A stretch of DNA of 15,594 nt from Candidatus Zixiibacteriota bacterium (GTDB lineage Bacteria; Zixibacteria; MSB-5A5; GN15; FEB-12), in assembly GCA_003641345.1 (NCBI GenBank), contig QNAD01000008.1:1-15594 (forward strand), written 5' to 3'. A model generated the notes under the pieces. It ran no database searches and was not told where the DNA came from. It saw only the letters and a program-made list of their open reading frames with translations. Positions 1 through 7,466 of the stretch are shown here, piece by piece (position 1 is the first letter of the stretch; each line of letters starts with the position of its first letter). Made by a program: the position numbers and the translations under genes.

Positions 1-1821
1 AGATGTTTAATATTTATATTTATTATCTTAATATTACTTGTTAACATTGTTTCTGCCGGAGATGCCGGGCAAGAATCATTATTTATAACCGGAGCCGGTG
101 CTCGTGCTTTAGGTATGGGCGGTGCTTTTACGTCGGTAGCCGATGATGCTTCGACAATTTATTATAACCCTGCTGGTTTAGGCTCTATTCCCAATCATGA
201 ATTTACTTTGATGCACGCCACCTTCTTTGAGGGAACGCAGTACAATTATATCGGATGGGTTTATCCTACTTTAAAATTAGGCGGATTTGGGATAGGCATG
301 ATGAGAGTTGGAACCGATGATATTGTCCGGAGAAATAATTTTGTTGGTATTGGCAGTTTTGGGTTTTATAATCTTCAACTTCTGTTATCGTACGGAAATA
401 GGATTCATGAGAAAATAAATTTAGGCACTAATTTAAAAATTGTATATCAATCGATTGACCATTACTCAGATTATGGATTAGCTTTGGATTTTGGAATTAA
501 AGCACAGCTAACAAAACATATTTCTACTGGTTTTATTGCCAGAGATATTATTCCTGCTGAAATTAAATTAATTTCAACCACAGAAACACTCCCAACTTCA
601 ATTGTGGGAGGAGTGTCTTATAAAAATAGTTTTTATGATAATATGGTTGATCTGATTACAGCATTTGAAATTGAAAAAAATGAAAATAGGTCTTCTAAGG
701 TTCATGTCGGTTCAGAGCTTACTTTTTCAAATAAATATAGCTTAAGAGCCGGATATGATAGAGATAATATTTCATTTGGATTAGGCTATATATATAATAA
801 TTTACACATAGATTACACATACAAAGTTCTTGATTACATAGATGATAGCCATAGATTTTCACTTTCTTTCTTAATCGGACCTTCCGTTGAGCAACGTAAG
901 CAATCTCAAATTAAAAAACAGAAATCGATCGGTTCAAAACTAATTATTGATGAAAAAGCGAAAAGTTTTGAACTATATAAGGCTAAGGCTGATGGTTTCT
1001 TTTATCAACTGGAGTTTGATTCTGCGTTATCATATTATAATCGTGCTTTAGCTTTTGATGATGATAATGAAAAGATTAAAAATATGATTTTTACAATTGA
1101 ACGGAAAAATAAAAACAAAAAATTAAAAGAGCTGGAAAACATACAGAAAGAATTTGAAGCTAATACAATCATAGATAATTACCTTTTACAAACCAGAAAC
1201 TTTTATTCCAAGAAAAATTATTTAGCCGCATTGGATATGTTGGGTTTAGTATTTGAGATTGACCCTAATAATTCAGAAGCCATTCAATTAAAACAGCAGA
1301 TTGATATCTCAATAGAATCTGAAATTAAAGATAATCTTGAGATGGCAAAAATCGCCGGTGAAACAGGTAAACTAATAACTGCTATTGAAGCATATACTAG
1401 AATATTACAATTGGAACCGAATAATGTAGATGCCAGAAATGGGCGGGACACTATCGGAGCCAAGCTGAATCTTTCTCAACAGCTCAATAAAGGGATTGAT
1501 CAGTATAATAGGGGCAAACATAAAGATGCATCCCGAACTTTTAGGGCTGTTCTCTCGGTATATCCAAGTGAACCAATTGCACTTGAATATCTTAGGAAGA
1601 TGCAATCCAGCAACAAAAAACCGATCACTCTTCAGGATATCCAGAATGACAAAGATATTTGGAATCTTTATCTTGACGGTTTAAGATTTATGCGTGACAA
1701 AGAATATCAAAATGCTATTGATGTTTGGGAGAAAGTACTCAAAAAATATCCGCTTAATAAGGAAACCAGGGATAATATTGAGCAAGCCAGACTCAGATTG
1801 AGTGTGGAAGAATCAAAGTAA
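1..1821 (+). CDS. PorV/UPF0164-type outer-membrane beta-barrel with C-terminal TPRs (5' partial)
   Basis: The frame stays open to base 1. It encodes a hydrophobic segment (visible residues about 2-17) ending VSAGDAG, a signal peptide whose start codon lies outside the window; the internal ATG at 115 is not the true start. Visible residues 31-43 (GAGARALGMGGAF) and the following ADDASTIYYNPAGL are the hallmark N-terminus of PorV/PorQ/UPF0164 barrels. Alternating aromatic and glycine-rich strands run to about residue 293. Five TPR-like helical pairs follow, near residues 319-358, 392-428, 444-478, 494-528 and 553-598, several ending in the usual xDPNN or xEPNN turn. Known of the family: PorV is an outer-membrane shuttle of type IX secretion, but many homologues outside Bacteroidetes have no assigned role. 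Inference: an outer-membrane protein whose TPR part is a periplasmic docking platform. No type IX partner is visible. Family assignment is strong, function weak. The next gene starts 47 bases downstream. Confidence 0.85.
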   Translation, partial: RCLIFIFIILILLVNIVSAGDAGQESLFITGAGARALGMGGAFTSVADDASTIYYNPAGLGSIPNHEFTLMHATFFEGTQYNYIGWVYPTLKLGGFGIGMMRVGTDDIVRRNNFVGIGSFGFYNLQLLLSYGNRIHEKINLGTNLKIVYQSIDHYSDYGLALDFGIKAQLTKHISTGFIARDIIPAEIKLISTTETLPTSIVGGVSYKNSFYDNMVDLITAFEIEKNENRSSKVHVGSELTFSNKYSLRAGYDRDNISFGLGYIYNNLHIDYTYKVLDYIDDSHRFSLSFLIGPSVEQRKQSQIKKQKSIGSKLIIDEKAKSFELYKAKADGFFYQLEFDSALSYYNRALAFDDDNEKIKNMIFTIERKNKNKKLKELENIQKEFEANTIIDNYLLQTRNFYSKKNYLAALDMLGLVFEIDPNNSEAIQLKQQIDISIESEIKDNLEMAKIAGETGKLITAIEAYTRILQLEPNNVDARNGRDTIGAKLNLSQQLNKGIDQYNRGKHKDASRTFRAVLSVYPSEPIALEYLRKMQSSNKKPITLQDIQNDKDIWNLYLDGLRFMRDKEYQNAIDVWEKVLKKYPLNKETRDNIEQARLRLSVEESK

Positions 1822-1868
1822 TAAATTTTTTTAATAGACCTTTTATTTCTTAGTCTTTAATTTGAGAT

Positions 1869-3908
1869 ATGTTTAATCAATCTGTCAAAGAAATAAACGC
1901 TGAATTTCTCGCTGAAGAAAAATCTTTAGACAGCATTCAAAGAATTGTCAGAGAAAGCTGTATGCAGTGTGGCTTTTCCCGCAAAGATACAAATGCTATA
2001 TTGTTGGCTATCGAAGAAGGGGCAACCAATATAATTCGCCATGCATATCTTTATGAAAAAGGGAATATTAGAATAAAGACAGTTATTTTCAAGAAGAAAA
2101 TCGTTTTTTCCTTGATTGATTCCGGTCGTTCATTTAATCCCGAAGGTACTTCCACCCTAAATTTAGAGCGTTTGGTTGAAACTGGACGTAAGGGTGGGCT
2201 TGGTTTTTACATGATTAAGAAAATTATGGATTCAGTCGAGTATATCTCTGTCTCTGGATACAATGAATTACGATTAATAAAAAATATAAAAACATTTAAC
2301 ACGCCTGGGACTTCTTTTTTGAGAAGAATGTCTTCGCTTCGCGTTAAATTTTCTTTTTGGACAAGCATTGTTATGGCAGTAATTATTGGTAGTTCCTTTT
2401 ATTATATGGATATTAAAAGCACAGACCAAATCAAAGAACAGCTTGATGATACAGTAAAAGCATTGGCGAAAACTATTGCCGACCAATCTGCAGGATTTAT
2501 TATCAATCAGCGTTCAGATGTAGAATTTGATCAGTTAAATTTAAGTAACTTAAGAGCTAACCCAGAATTAAAACAAATTGTGCTTTTGGATGAAAACCAG
2601 AATGTTTTAGCAAATTCAGAAAATGTCACTAGTATTAAAAAACAATATGATTTGCCTTCGGCTATTAATCCTAAAATAATCAATACACCACAGAATATAA
2701 AATGGAAAGATGAAGATTTATACTATTTGATTATGTCTATTAAGAGTGGTAGTCGTAATTTAGGTCAGGTTCATATAATGTATGATGATGATATTATTTC
2801 ATCAAAATTAAATAAGTCTCAAAAAGAAATATTGCTGATTACAATTTTACTTTCAATTGTTGGCATAATTGCTATCTATTTGCTTTCTGATTATTTTGTT
2901 AAACCGATTGCCAAAATCACACATAAGGTCAAACGATTTACATCTGGAGAGTTGGAGACAGAACTTCCGCTTGAAGGAGCAGAAGAATTTTTTGAAATAT
3001 CACGAGCTTTTAACCAGATGATGACAAGGTTAAATAGAGATCAAAAAAATATTATCTCTCGTGAGAAATTGGCAAAAGAGATTGAAGTTGCTTCGCAAAT
3101 TCAAAAAACACTATTGCCGGGGGAGTTGCCAGATGTTCCCAATTTGATGGTTGATGCTTTTTATAAATCAGCATCAATGGTTGGTGGGGATTTGTACGAT
3201 ATTTTCAAAATATCTCCCGATAAATACTGTTTAACCGTAGCGGATGTCTCCGGTAAGGGGGTACCGGCGTCAATGGTTATGTCGATGCTCAGAACAGTTA
3301 TTAGAATTTTTGCCGATGGCAATAAATCTGCGAAAAAAACACTTGTTGAAGTTAATGGATATCTCGAACAAAATATTCCTCCGGGTATGTTTGTAACAAT
3401 TATGATGGTTATTTATAATTGTAAAAAGAAATCAATAAATTTGGTCTCTGCCGGGCATAACCCATTACTTTTTTATAAAGAGAAAACAAAAGAGATTTTG
3501 AAAATTAATCCAACAGGAATGCCCCTTGGAATTCCTGTTACAATTGATTCTACTTTTGAAGATAAGCTGGAGGAAATTACACTTCCTTTAAGGAATGGTG
3601 ATTTGTTTTTTATCTTTACCGATGGACTTACCGAAGCGAAAAATAAAAAAAACGAAGAATATGGGATGGATAACCTTTTCAAGTTTGTCGGTGAGCAAGC
3701 TTCAGGGAAACCATATAAATCAGTTGCGGAATTGACCAATAATATCTCTATGGAACTTGATAGCTTTAGCGGTTATATGAATCCAGCAGATGATATAACT
3801 TTTATTATTGCCAGATATTTAACGGATAAAATAAAGAAAACTCCAAATGATAATAAAATGGAAAAAATAAAAATAAAAAAGTTACCTGATGACCCACCCA
3901 ACAAGTAA
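1869..3908 (+). CDS. Membrane-bound RsbW-like kinase / HAMP / SpoIIE-type PP2C phosphatase fusion
   Basis: This 679-residue protein combines both enzymes of a partner switch. Residues 10-140 are a GHKL serine kinase of the RsbW/SpoIIAB type: N box with E50, N54 and H58, G1 box DSGRSF (84-89), glycine-rich GGLGF (109-113). A membrane segment (about 162-180), a roughly 138-residue presumed periplasmic sensor part, a second membrane segment (about 320-342) and a HAMP domain (about 343-393) follow. Residues 400-650 are a PP2C phosphatase of the SpoIIE/RsbU class: GGDLYD (D441), ADVSGKG (D459), SAGHNP, FTDGLTEA (D585) and NPADDIT (D641, D642). All expected metal-binding acidic residues are present. 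Expected role: the kinase end phosphorylates a STAS protein and the PP2C end reverses it, with the sensor setting the balance. The STAS gene directly downstream is the obvious substrate. The start is secure: an in-frame TGA lies at 1863-1865. Domain calls are strong; the target is inferred. Confidence 0.9.
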   Translation: MFNQSVKEINAEFLAEEKSLDSIQRIVRESCMQCGFSRKDTNAILLAIEEGATNIIRHAYLYEKGNIRIKTVIFKKKIVFSLIDSGRSFNPEGTSTLNLERLVETGRKGGLGFYMIKKIMDSVEYISVSGYNELRLIKNIKTFNTPGTSFLRRMSSLRVKFSFWTSIVMAVIIGSSFYYMDIKSTDQIKEQLDDTVKALAKTIADQSAGFIINQRSDVEFDQLNLSNLRANPELKQIVLLDENQNVLANSENVTSIKKQYDLPSAINPKIINTPQNIKWKDEDLYYLIMSIKSGSRNLGQVHIMYDDDIISSKLNKSQKEILLITILLSIVGIIAIYLLSDYFVKPIAKITHKVKRFTSGELETELPLEGAEEFFEISRAFNQMMTRLNRDQKNIISREKLAKEIEVASQIQKTLLPGELPDVPNLMVDAFYKSASMVGGDLYDIFKISPDKYCLTVADVSGKGVPASMVMSMLRTVIRIFADGNKSAKKTLVEVNGYLEQNIPPGMFVTIMMVIYNCKKKSINLVSAGHNPLLFYKEKTKEILKINPTGMPLGIPVTIDSTFEDKLEEITLPLRNGDLFFIFTDGLTEAKNKKNEEYGMDNLFKFVGEQASGKPYKSVAELTNNISMELDSFSGYMNPADDITFIIARYLTDKIKKTPNDNKMEKIKIKKLPDDPPNK

Positions 3909-3978
3909 AGAAATTCTTTTCAACTTTAATTATAATTTCCTTGAAAAATCAGGATTAATTTACTTATTTTAGGTTGCA

Positions 3979-4656
3979 ATGGAGAACAATATAAATATAT
4001 CGCTCTTGGAGCGGGATGGGGATGAAATTTCCGGTGTCAGGATTGATGGAGTTATTGACACAATAACAGCCAGCGAACTTGAACGGGTTGTGGAATCTCT
4101 GATAAAACGACAAAGATATAAAATAATTCTTGATTTGGCAGGAGTTGATTATATTTCATCGGCAGGTTGGGGGATTTTTATTTCCCATATAAAAGAAGTT
4201 AGAGCAAATGAGGGTGATATAAAATTAGTTAATATGATTGATAATGTTTTTGAAATTTATGAATTGTTGGAATTTGAAAATGTTCTGAGGTCATATAATA
4301 CATATGATGAAGCACGTTCAGATTTTGGACAAATCCCTTTAGATGATTCAGTAAAAAAAAAAGCACAAAAAAACGCCCGAGTGACAGTAGTTGATAGATT
4401 AGCTAATAATTCCAATAATTCATCAATTGCATCTCCTGGTTTTTCATCTAATCCAACTGACCCAATATCATTTGTACTTAAAAATATCAAAGATGATCCG
4501 TTTGTTACTATTTCGGAAGTAAAATCATTATTTAATAAATCTAACTCTTCAGCTGATAAAATTGGCTGGTGGGAGATATTTAGTATCCTTAAAAGGCAAA
4601 AACTGCTTTTACGACGGTCTCGATTTAGATTTGCCCGCCAATTTTTCCGTTCCTAA
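3979..4656 (+). CDS. STAS-domain anti-sigma factor antagonist with basic C-terminal extension
   Basis: Residues 8-115 form a STAS domain of the SpoIIAA/RsbV type, with DLAGVDYISSAGWG (52-65). By alignment to SpoIIAA Ser58, Ser61 is the likely phosphorylated residue, with Ser60 beside it. A low-complexity linker rich in Lys, Asn and Ser (about 118-160) leads to a 65-residue C-terminal part (161-225) containing ISEVKSLF, GWWEIFSILKRQKLL and a very basic RRSRFRFARQFFR end. Ordinary anti-anti-sigma proteins are about 110-120 residues, so this one is nearly twice as long. The tail looks like a small helix-turn-helix or winged helix, but I cannot assign it to a named family. An A10 tract at 4353-4362 lies in the linker. 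The start is limited by an in-frame TAG at 3970-3972; the ribosome binding site is weak. Inferred role: substrate and output of the upstream kinase/phosphatase. No sigma factor gene is in the window. Confidence 0.88.
   Translation: MENNINISLLERDGDEISGVRIDGVIDTITASELERVVESLIKRQRYKIILDLAGVDYISSAGWGIFISHIKEVRANEGDIKLVNMIDNVFEIYELLEFENVLRSYNTYDEARSDFGQIPLDDSVKKKAQKNARVTVVDRLANNSNNSSIASPGFSSNPTDPISFVLKNIKDDPFVTISEVKSLFNKSNSSADKIGWWEIFSILKRQKLLLRRSRFRFARQFFRS
4353..4373 (+). repeat. A10 tract plus A7 tract in the STAS linker
   Basis: Ten consecutive A bases (4353-4362) are followed by GCAC and seven more A bases (4367-4373). They encode the lysine-rich linker between the STAS domain and the C-terminal extension. 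Gain of one A gives a TGA after about ten altered codons, and loss of one A gives a TGA after about six. Either change would leave a STAS-only protein of about 130 residues. Confidence 0.8.
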
Positions 4657-4663
4657 TTTTTGC

Positions 4664-4691
4664 TTGACACTTTTCGAGTAAACCCTATATT
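4664..4691 (+). promoter_or_regulatory. Near-consensus sigma70-type promoter for the diguanylate cyclase gene
   Basis: TTGACA (4664-4669), a 16-base spacer and TATATT (4686-4691) match the -35 and -10 consensus at 6/6 and 5/6. It starts eight bases after the STAS stop codon. The predicted transcript start near 4698 leaves about 15 untranslated bases before the ATG at 4714, with a weak AGAG (4704-4707) as ribosome binding site. The promoter occupies the codons that a TTG start at 4660 would use, so it argues against that start. The gene may also be reached by read-through from upstream. Confidence 0.7.
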
Positions 4692-4713
4692 GTTATTAAA
4701 CTTAGAGTTTATT

Positions 4714-6345
4714 ATGATCCCATTGGAATATGTATCAACAGTGCTGATAGGAATAATTACGGTACTGTCTATAATCATTCTTTTTTTAATCATTCGTTTA
4801 ATTACGCAAAATAATATCTTTAAAAATATAGATACTATTGAGTTCTCTACTTTTTTAAGAACTAATAGTTTGGATGGTTCAATTCAGGTAGTAGCAAGTA
4901 AAGTAGGTGATTTTTTAAAAGAATCTATTTTGTGTAATAAGATAATTTTTTTGAGAAAAAAAAGAGGTAGCTTAGAATTAAATTATTATCATGGTATCAC
5001 TCGCTTCAATAGGCGAGAATTTAATATTAATTTTTCAAAAGAATTAGATAGTCGGCTAAGAACCGATTTCCTCCCCAAAAGTATTAAGAATTTGCAAGAT
5101 GTTATCCCTGAGCAAATATATCAAAGGATATCTGATTTTGGCATTGATTTGTATTTTCCAATTTATTGGCGTGACAATTTGTATGGGGTTTATTTTTTTA
5201 AGAGTAAAATTAAAAAACAGGATCAGGCTTTTGAATTTGTGATTGCTTCTTTTGCTCAAGCATTATCATCGGCTTATCATATAAAATGGCACGAAACAAA
5301 GCATGTTGACTTGACTGATAGAATTGATAAATTGGTTGCAAGGTCTGACTCTGAAAGTAAATTACTAAAGCAATCGTTTACGTCAATATTACAATTGGTA
5401 AAAAAGAGAAATTCTGAAAAATTATTACAGGAGTTTTTAGATATTCTCTATAATAGTCTTAATTTGAATAAGGCAGCATTGATTTATACGTCCAATAAAG
5501 AAGAGCAATCAAAAGTTCTAATAAAGGGAGTAGATAACAAATATTTGAATCTTATTGGCAATCATCAAATATCACAATTAGTAGCTCTTGTTAATAAAAG
5601 AGGCACATTTAAAATCGAAAATTTGATGGCGAGATCAAATTCAAAAATTGAATTATTCAAAGAATTAACTTCACTTAATCTGAAATACATTACTCATTTT
5701 CCATTAGGGAATGGATTACATTCTTTCTTGGCGTGGAGCGGTGAACCTTTTGTTAGAATCAATCGGAAATTAGAGTTTTTTAAAGAACACACTGGTGTTC
5801 TTTTTGAGAATGCTCAGATATTTGAAAAAATGGAAGGTTTATCTTTCACTGATGGATTAACAAAATTATCCAATCAAAGATATTTCATGAAACGACTTTA
5901 TGAAGAGATAGATCGTTGTAGCCGATATAAGCGTAAATTGGGGTTGGTCTTTTTTGACCTTGATGCTTTAAAGAAAACTAATGATATGTACGGTCATCTG
6001 GCTGGTGATGATGTCCTTTCCCAAGTAGCTGATATTCTCAGAAAATCAATACGTGCAATTGATATTGTTGCCAGATATGGCGGAGATGAATTTTGTGTAA
6101 TTATGCCGGAAGCGGATGAAGGAACTTGTGTCAAATTTATGCAACGTTTACAAAAAGAAATAACTGAATCTAACTTTGTTGCAGAAGGGGTAGAGGGGCA
6201 TTTGAATTGTACTATTTCAATGGGGGCGGCGGTTTACCCAAATCACGCCGAAGACGCTAAAAAACTTATTTATTTTGCAGATATGGCATTGCTGAAAGCC
6301 AAAGAGGGCGGACGGGATATGTTTTGGCTTCATCAAGATCAATAA
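4714..6345 (+). CDS. Membrane-anchored GGDEF diguanylate cyclase
   Basis: It synthesises cyclic di-GMP from two GTP. Counting from the ATG at 4714 (543 residues), a hydrophobic anchor spans about residues 6-31. Two regions that look like GAF sensor domains (about 42-190 and 220-375) are joined by a helical linker. The C-terminal GGDEF domain (about 380-540) has FFDLDALKKTND for metal and substrate binding, an intact GGDEF active site (456-460), and the product-inhibition motif RxxD (R447, D450) exactly five residues before it. No EAL or HD-GYP hydrolase domain is present. The cyclase should be active and feedback-inhibited. The GAF calls are weaker than the GGDEF call, and no ligand can be named. 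A TTG at 4660 would add 18 residues but overlaps a good promoter, so ATG 4714 is preferred. The gene lies directly before the polysaccharide operon, whose product class is often controlled by cyclic di-GMP elsewhere; that link is inferred. Confidence 0.93.
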   Translation: MIPLEYVSTVLIGIITVLSIIILFLIIRLITQNNIFKNIDTIEFSTFLRTNSLDGSIQVVASKVGDFLKESILCNKIIFLRKKRGSLELNYYHGITRFNRREFNINFSKELDSRLRTDFLPKSIKNLQDVIPEQIYQRISDFGIDLYFPIYWRDNLYGVYFFKSKIKKQDQAFEFVIASFAQALSSAYHIKWHETKHVDLTDRIDKLVARSDSESKLLKQSFTSILQLVKKRNSEKLLQEFLDILYNSLNLNKAALIYTSNKEEQSKVLIKGVDNKYLNLIGNHQISQLVALVNKRGTFKIENLMARSNSKIELFKELTSLNLKYITHFPLGNGLHSFLAWSGEPFVRINRKLEFFKEHTGVLFENAQIFEKMEGLSFTDGLTKLSNQRYFMKRLYEEIDRCSRYKRKLGLVFFDLDALKKTNDMYGHLAGDDVLSQVADILRKSIRAIDIVARYGGDEFCVIMPEADEGTCVKFMQRLQKEITESNFVAEGVEGHLNCTISMGAAVYPNHAEDAKKLIYFADMALLKAKEGGRDMFWLHQDQ

Positions 6346-6376
6346 GTTAAATAAATTTCCATAAATTGCTCATATT

Positions 6377-6386
6377 TAAAGCTTTA
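6377..6386. promoter_or_regulatory. Perfect 10-base palindrome overlapping the -35 of the polysaccharide promoter
   Basis: TAAAGCTTTA is a perfect palindrome whose right end overlaps TTTACA at 6383-6388. A dimeric regulator could bind here, but a 10-base palindrome in such AT-rich DNA may be chance. Confidence 0.25.
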
Positions 6387-6411
6387 CAGTATATTTTAAC
6401 TTGGTTATATT
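6383..6411 (+). promoter_or_regulatory. Near-consensus sigma70-type promoter of the polysaccharide export operon
   Basis: TTTACA (6383-6388), a 17-base spacer and TATATT (6406-6411) each match the consensus at 5/6 with ideal spacing. The predicted start near 6418 gives a leader of about 60 bases before the ATG at 6478. It lies in the 132-base gap between the diguanylate cyclase gene and the export gene, the only sizeable gap on that side of the operon. No convincing terminator precedes it. Confidence 0.65.
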
Positions 6412-6424
6412 TTTATTCTAAATT
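6407..6424 (+). repeat. 18-base direct repeat, copy 1 (promoter -10 region)
   Basis: This 18-base sequence, ATATTTTTATTCTAAATT, covers most of the -10 element and the likely transcript start of the polysaccharide operon. It recurs without mismatch at 6491-6508. The match ends at both flanks. Confidence 0.8.
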
Positions 6425-6477
6425 GTAGTGAGAATATACCGATTTTGTAAATAAGTAATTATCAAGGAAGATATTGT

Positions 6478-7446
6478 ATGAATTTGAAAAATATTTTTAT
6501 TCTAAATTTAATAATTGTATTTATACTGGTAGCTCCGGCTTTTGCCGAGGATTACAAGATTGGTTCTGAAGATATTCTTGAAATATCATTTTATGGGAAC
6601 ACAGAATTAAATAAGACAGTTCGAGTAAACCAAAATGGAACCATTACTCTTGATATTATTGGTGAAATTGAAGCCAGTGGCAAAACAACTAAAGAACTTC
6701 AGGATGATATCGTAAAATTGATCAGTCGATTTAAGAGGAATATTACCCAAACTATTGTCAGTGTTACTTCTTTTAATTACCAATATATATTTGTTACGGG
6801 TCAGGTTAATACACCGGGCAAATATACTTTTGAAAATATTCCAGACCTATGGACTATTATTAACGAAGCTGGGGGGATTTCCGAATTGGGCGATTTAAGC
6901 AGGGTGCTTATTATTAGAGGTGGAAAAGATGCCGGAAAAGTGGAAACTATAAATGTTGCTGAAGCTATATCGTCAGGTAAAATTAAAGATTTACCAAAGA
7001 TAAAACGGGAAGACACAATTGAAATACCACGAACTATGGCTGGTCTTATTTCAGGCGATATATCCACTCAAATTGAAAGAAAAAATCTGATTTATGCCGT
7101 AGGTGCTGTAAACAGCCCTGGTGCAATTACATTTGAAAAGAATGTAGATATACTTGAAGCAATTGCTCTGGCTGGTGGTCCAACTGCCGAAGCTAACCTT
7201 AAGGAAGTCAAAGTTATTACTAAAGATGGTTTTTATGCTCAAACTTACCATCTGAATCTTGAAAAATATTATGAATCAGGTATTCCAGCTCGATATATAA
7301 TTAGAAAAGAGGATGCAATAATAATTCCTCGTAGAGGTTCAAGTTCTTTTTTAGGTATTAATTGGGTGACCTTAGGGACTGTAGCAGGCGTAATTACATC
7401 AAGTTTATTGGTTTATGATCAATTAAGATCAGATGAACCAAGATAG
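6478..7446 (+). CDS. Wza-family polysaccharide export protein with two SLBB domains
   Basis: It forms or feeds the periplasmic to outer-membrane channel for capsule or exopolysaccharide export. A signal peptide (residues 1-23, cleavage after AFA) has no lipobox cysteine, so signal peptidase I processing is expected. The Poly_export domain (about 24-97) opens with YKIGSEDILEISFYG and has VNQNGTITLDIIGEI. Two SLBB domains follow, about 102-185 (VTGQVNTPGKYTF) and 204-285 (AVGAVNSPGAITF). A C-terminal hydrophobic stretch (about 293-313) is followed by a short polar tail. In Wza the C-terminal helices form the outer-membrane pore and the N-terminus is lipidated; here only the former is plausible. 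The ribosome binding site AAGGAAG (6464-6470) is strong. It is the first gene of the operon; the chain-length gene follows after 20 bases. Confidence 0.93.
   Translation: MNLKNIFILNLIIVFILVAPAFAEDYKIGSEDILEISFYGNTELNKTVRVNQNGTITLDIIGEIEASGKTTKELQDDIVKLISRFKRNITQTIVSVTSFNYQYIFVTGQVNTPGKYTFENIPDLWTIINEAGGISELGDLSRVLIIRGGKDAGKVETINVAEAISSGKIKDLPKIKREDTIEIPRTMAGLISGDISTQIERKNLIYAVGAVNSPGAITFEKNVDILEAIALAGGPTAEANLKEVKVITKDGFYAQTYHLNLEKYYESGIPARYIIRKEDAIIIPRRGSSSFLGINWVTLGTVAGVITSSLLVYDQLRSDEPR
6491..6508 (+). repeat. 18-base direct repeat, copy 2 (signal-peptide codons)
   Basis: This copy is identical to 6407-6424, offset by 84 bases. It lies inside the export gene, where it encodes NIFILNL of the signal peptide. 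Confidence 0.8.
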
Positions 7447-7466
7447 GATAAGAGAAGAATAATTCG

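Noticed and set aside
3..44. ATG at base 3 as a start for the first gene
   Set aside because: It is in a different frame and stops after 13 codons; the barrel gene uses frame 1 and begins outside the window.
1822..1868. Promoter or terminator between the barrel gene and the kinase-phosphatase gene
   Set aside because: Only a four-base AGAC/GTCT stem and T-rich stretches are present, with no paired -35 and -10 hexamers.
3917..3947. Inverted repeat TTTTCAA / TTGAAAA after the kinase-phosphatase gene
   Set aside because: The stem is seven A/T-rich pairs with a 17-base loop and no following T run, so it is not a credible terminator. TTGAAA at 3941 also lacks a matching -10.
6801..7251. Minus-strand open frames opposite the export gene
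   Set aside because: They mirror a well-supported Wza-family gene, have no family features and overlap each other.
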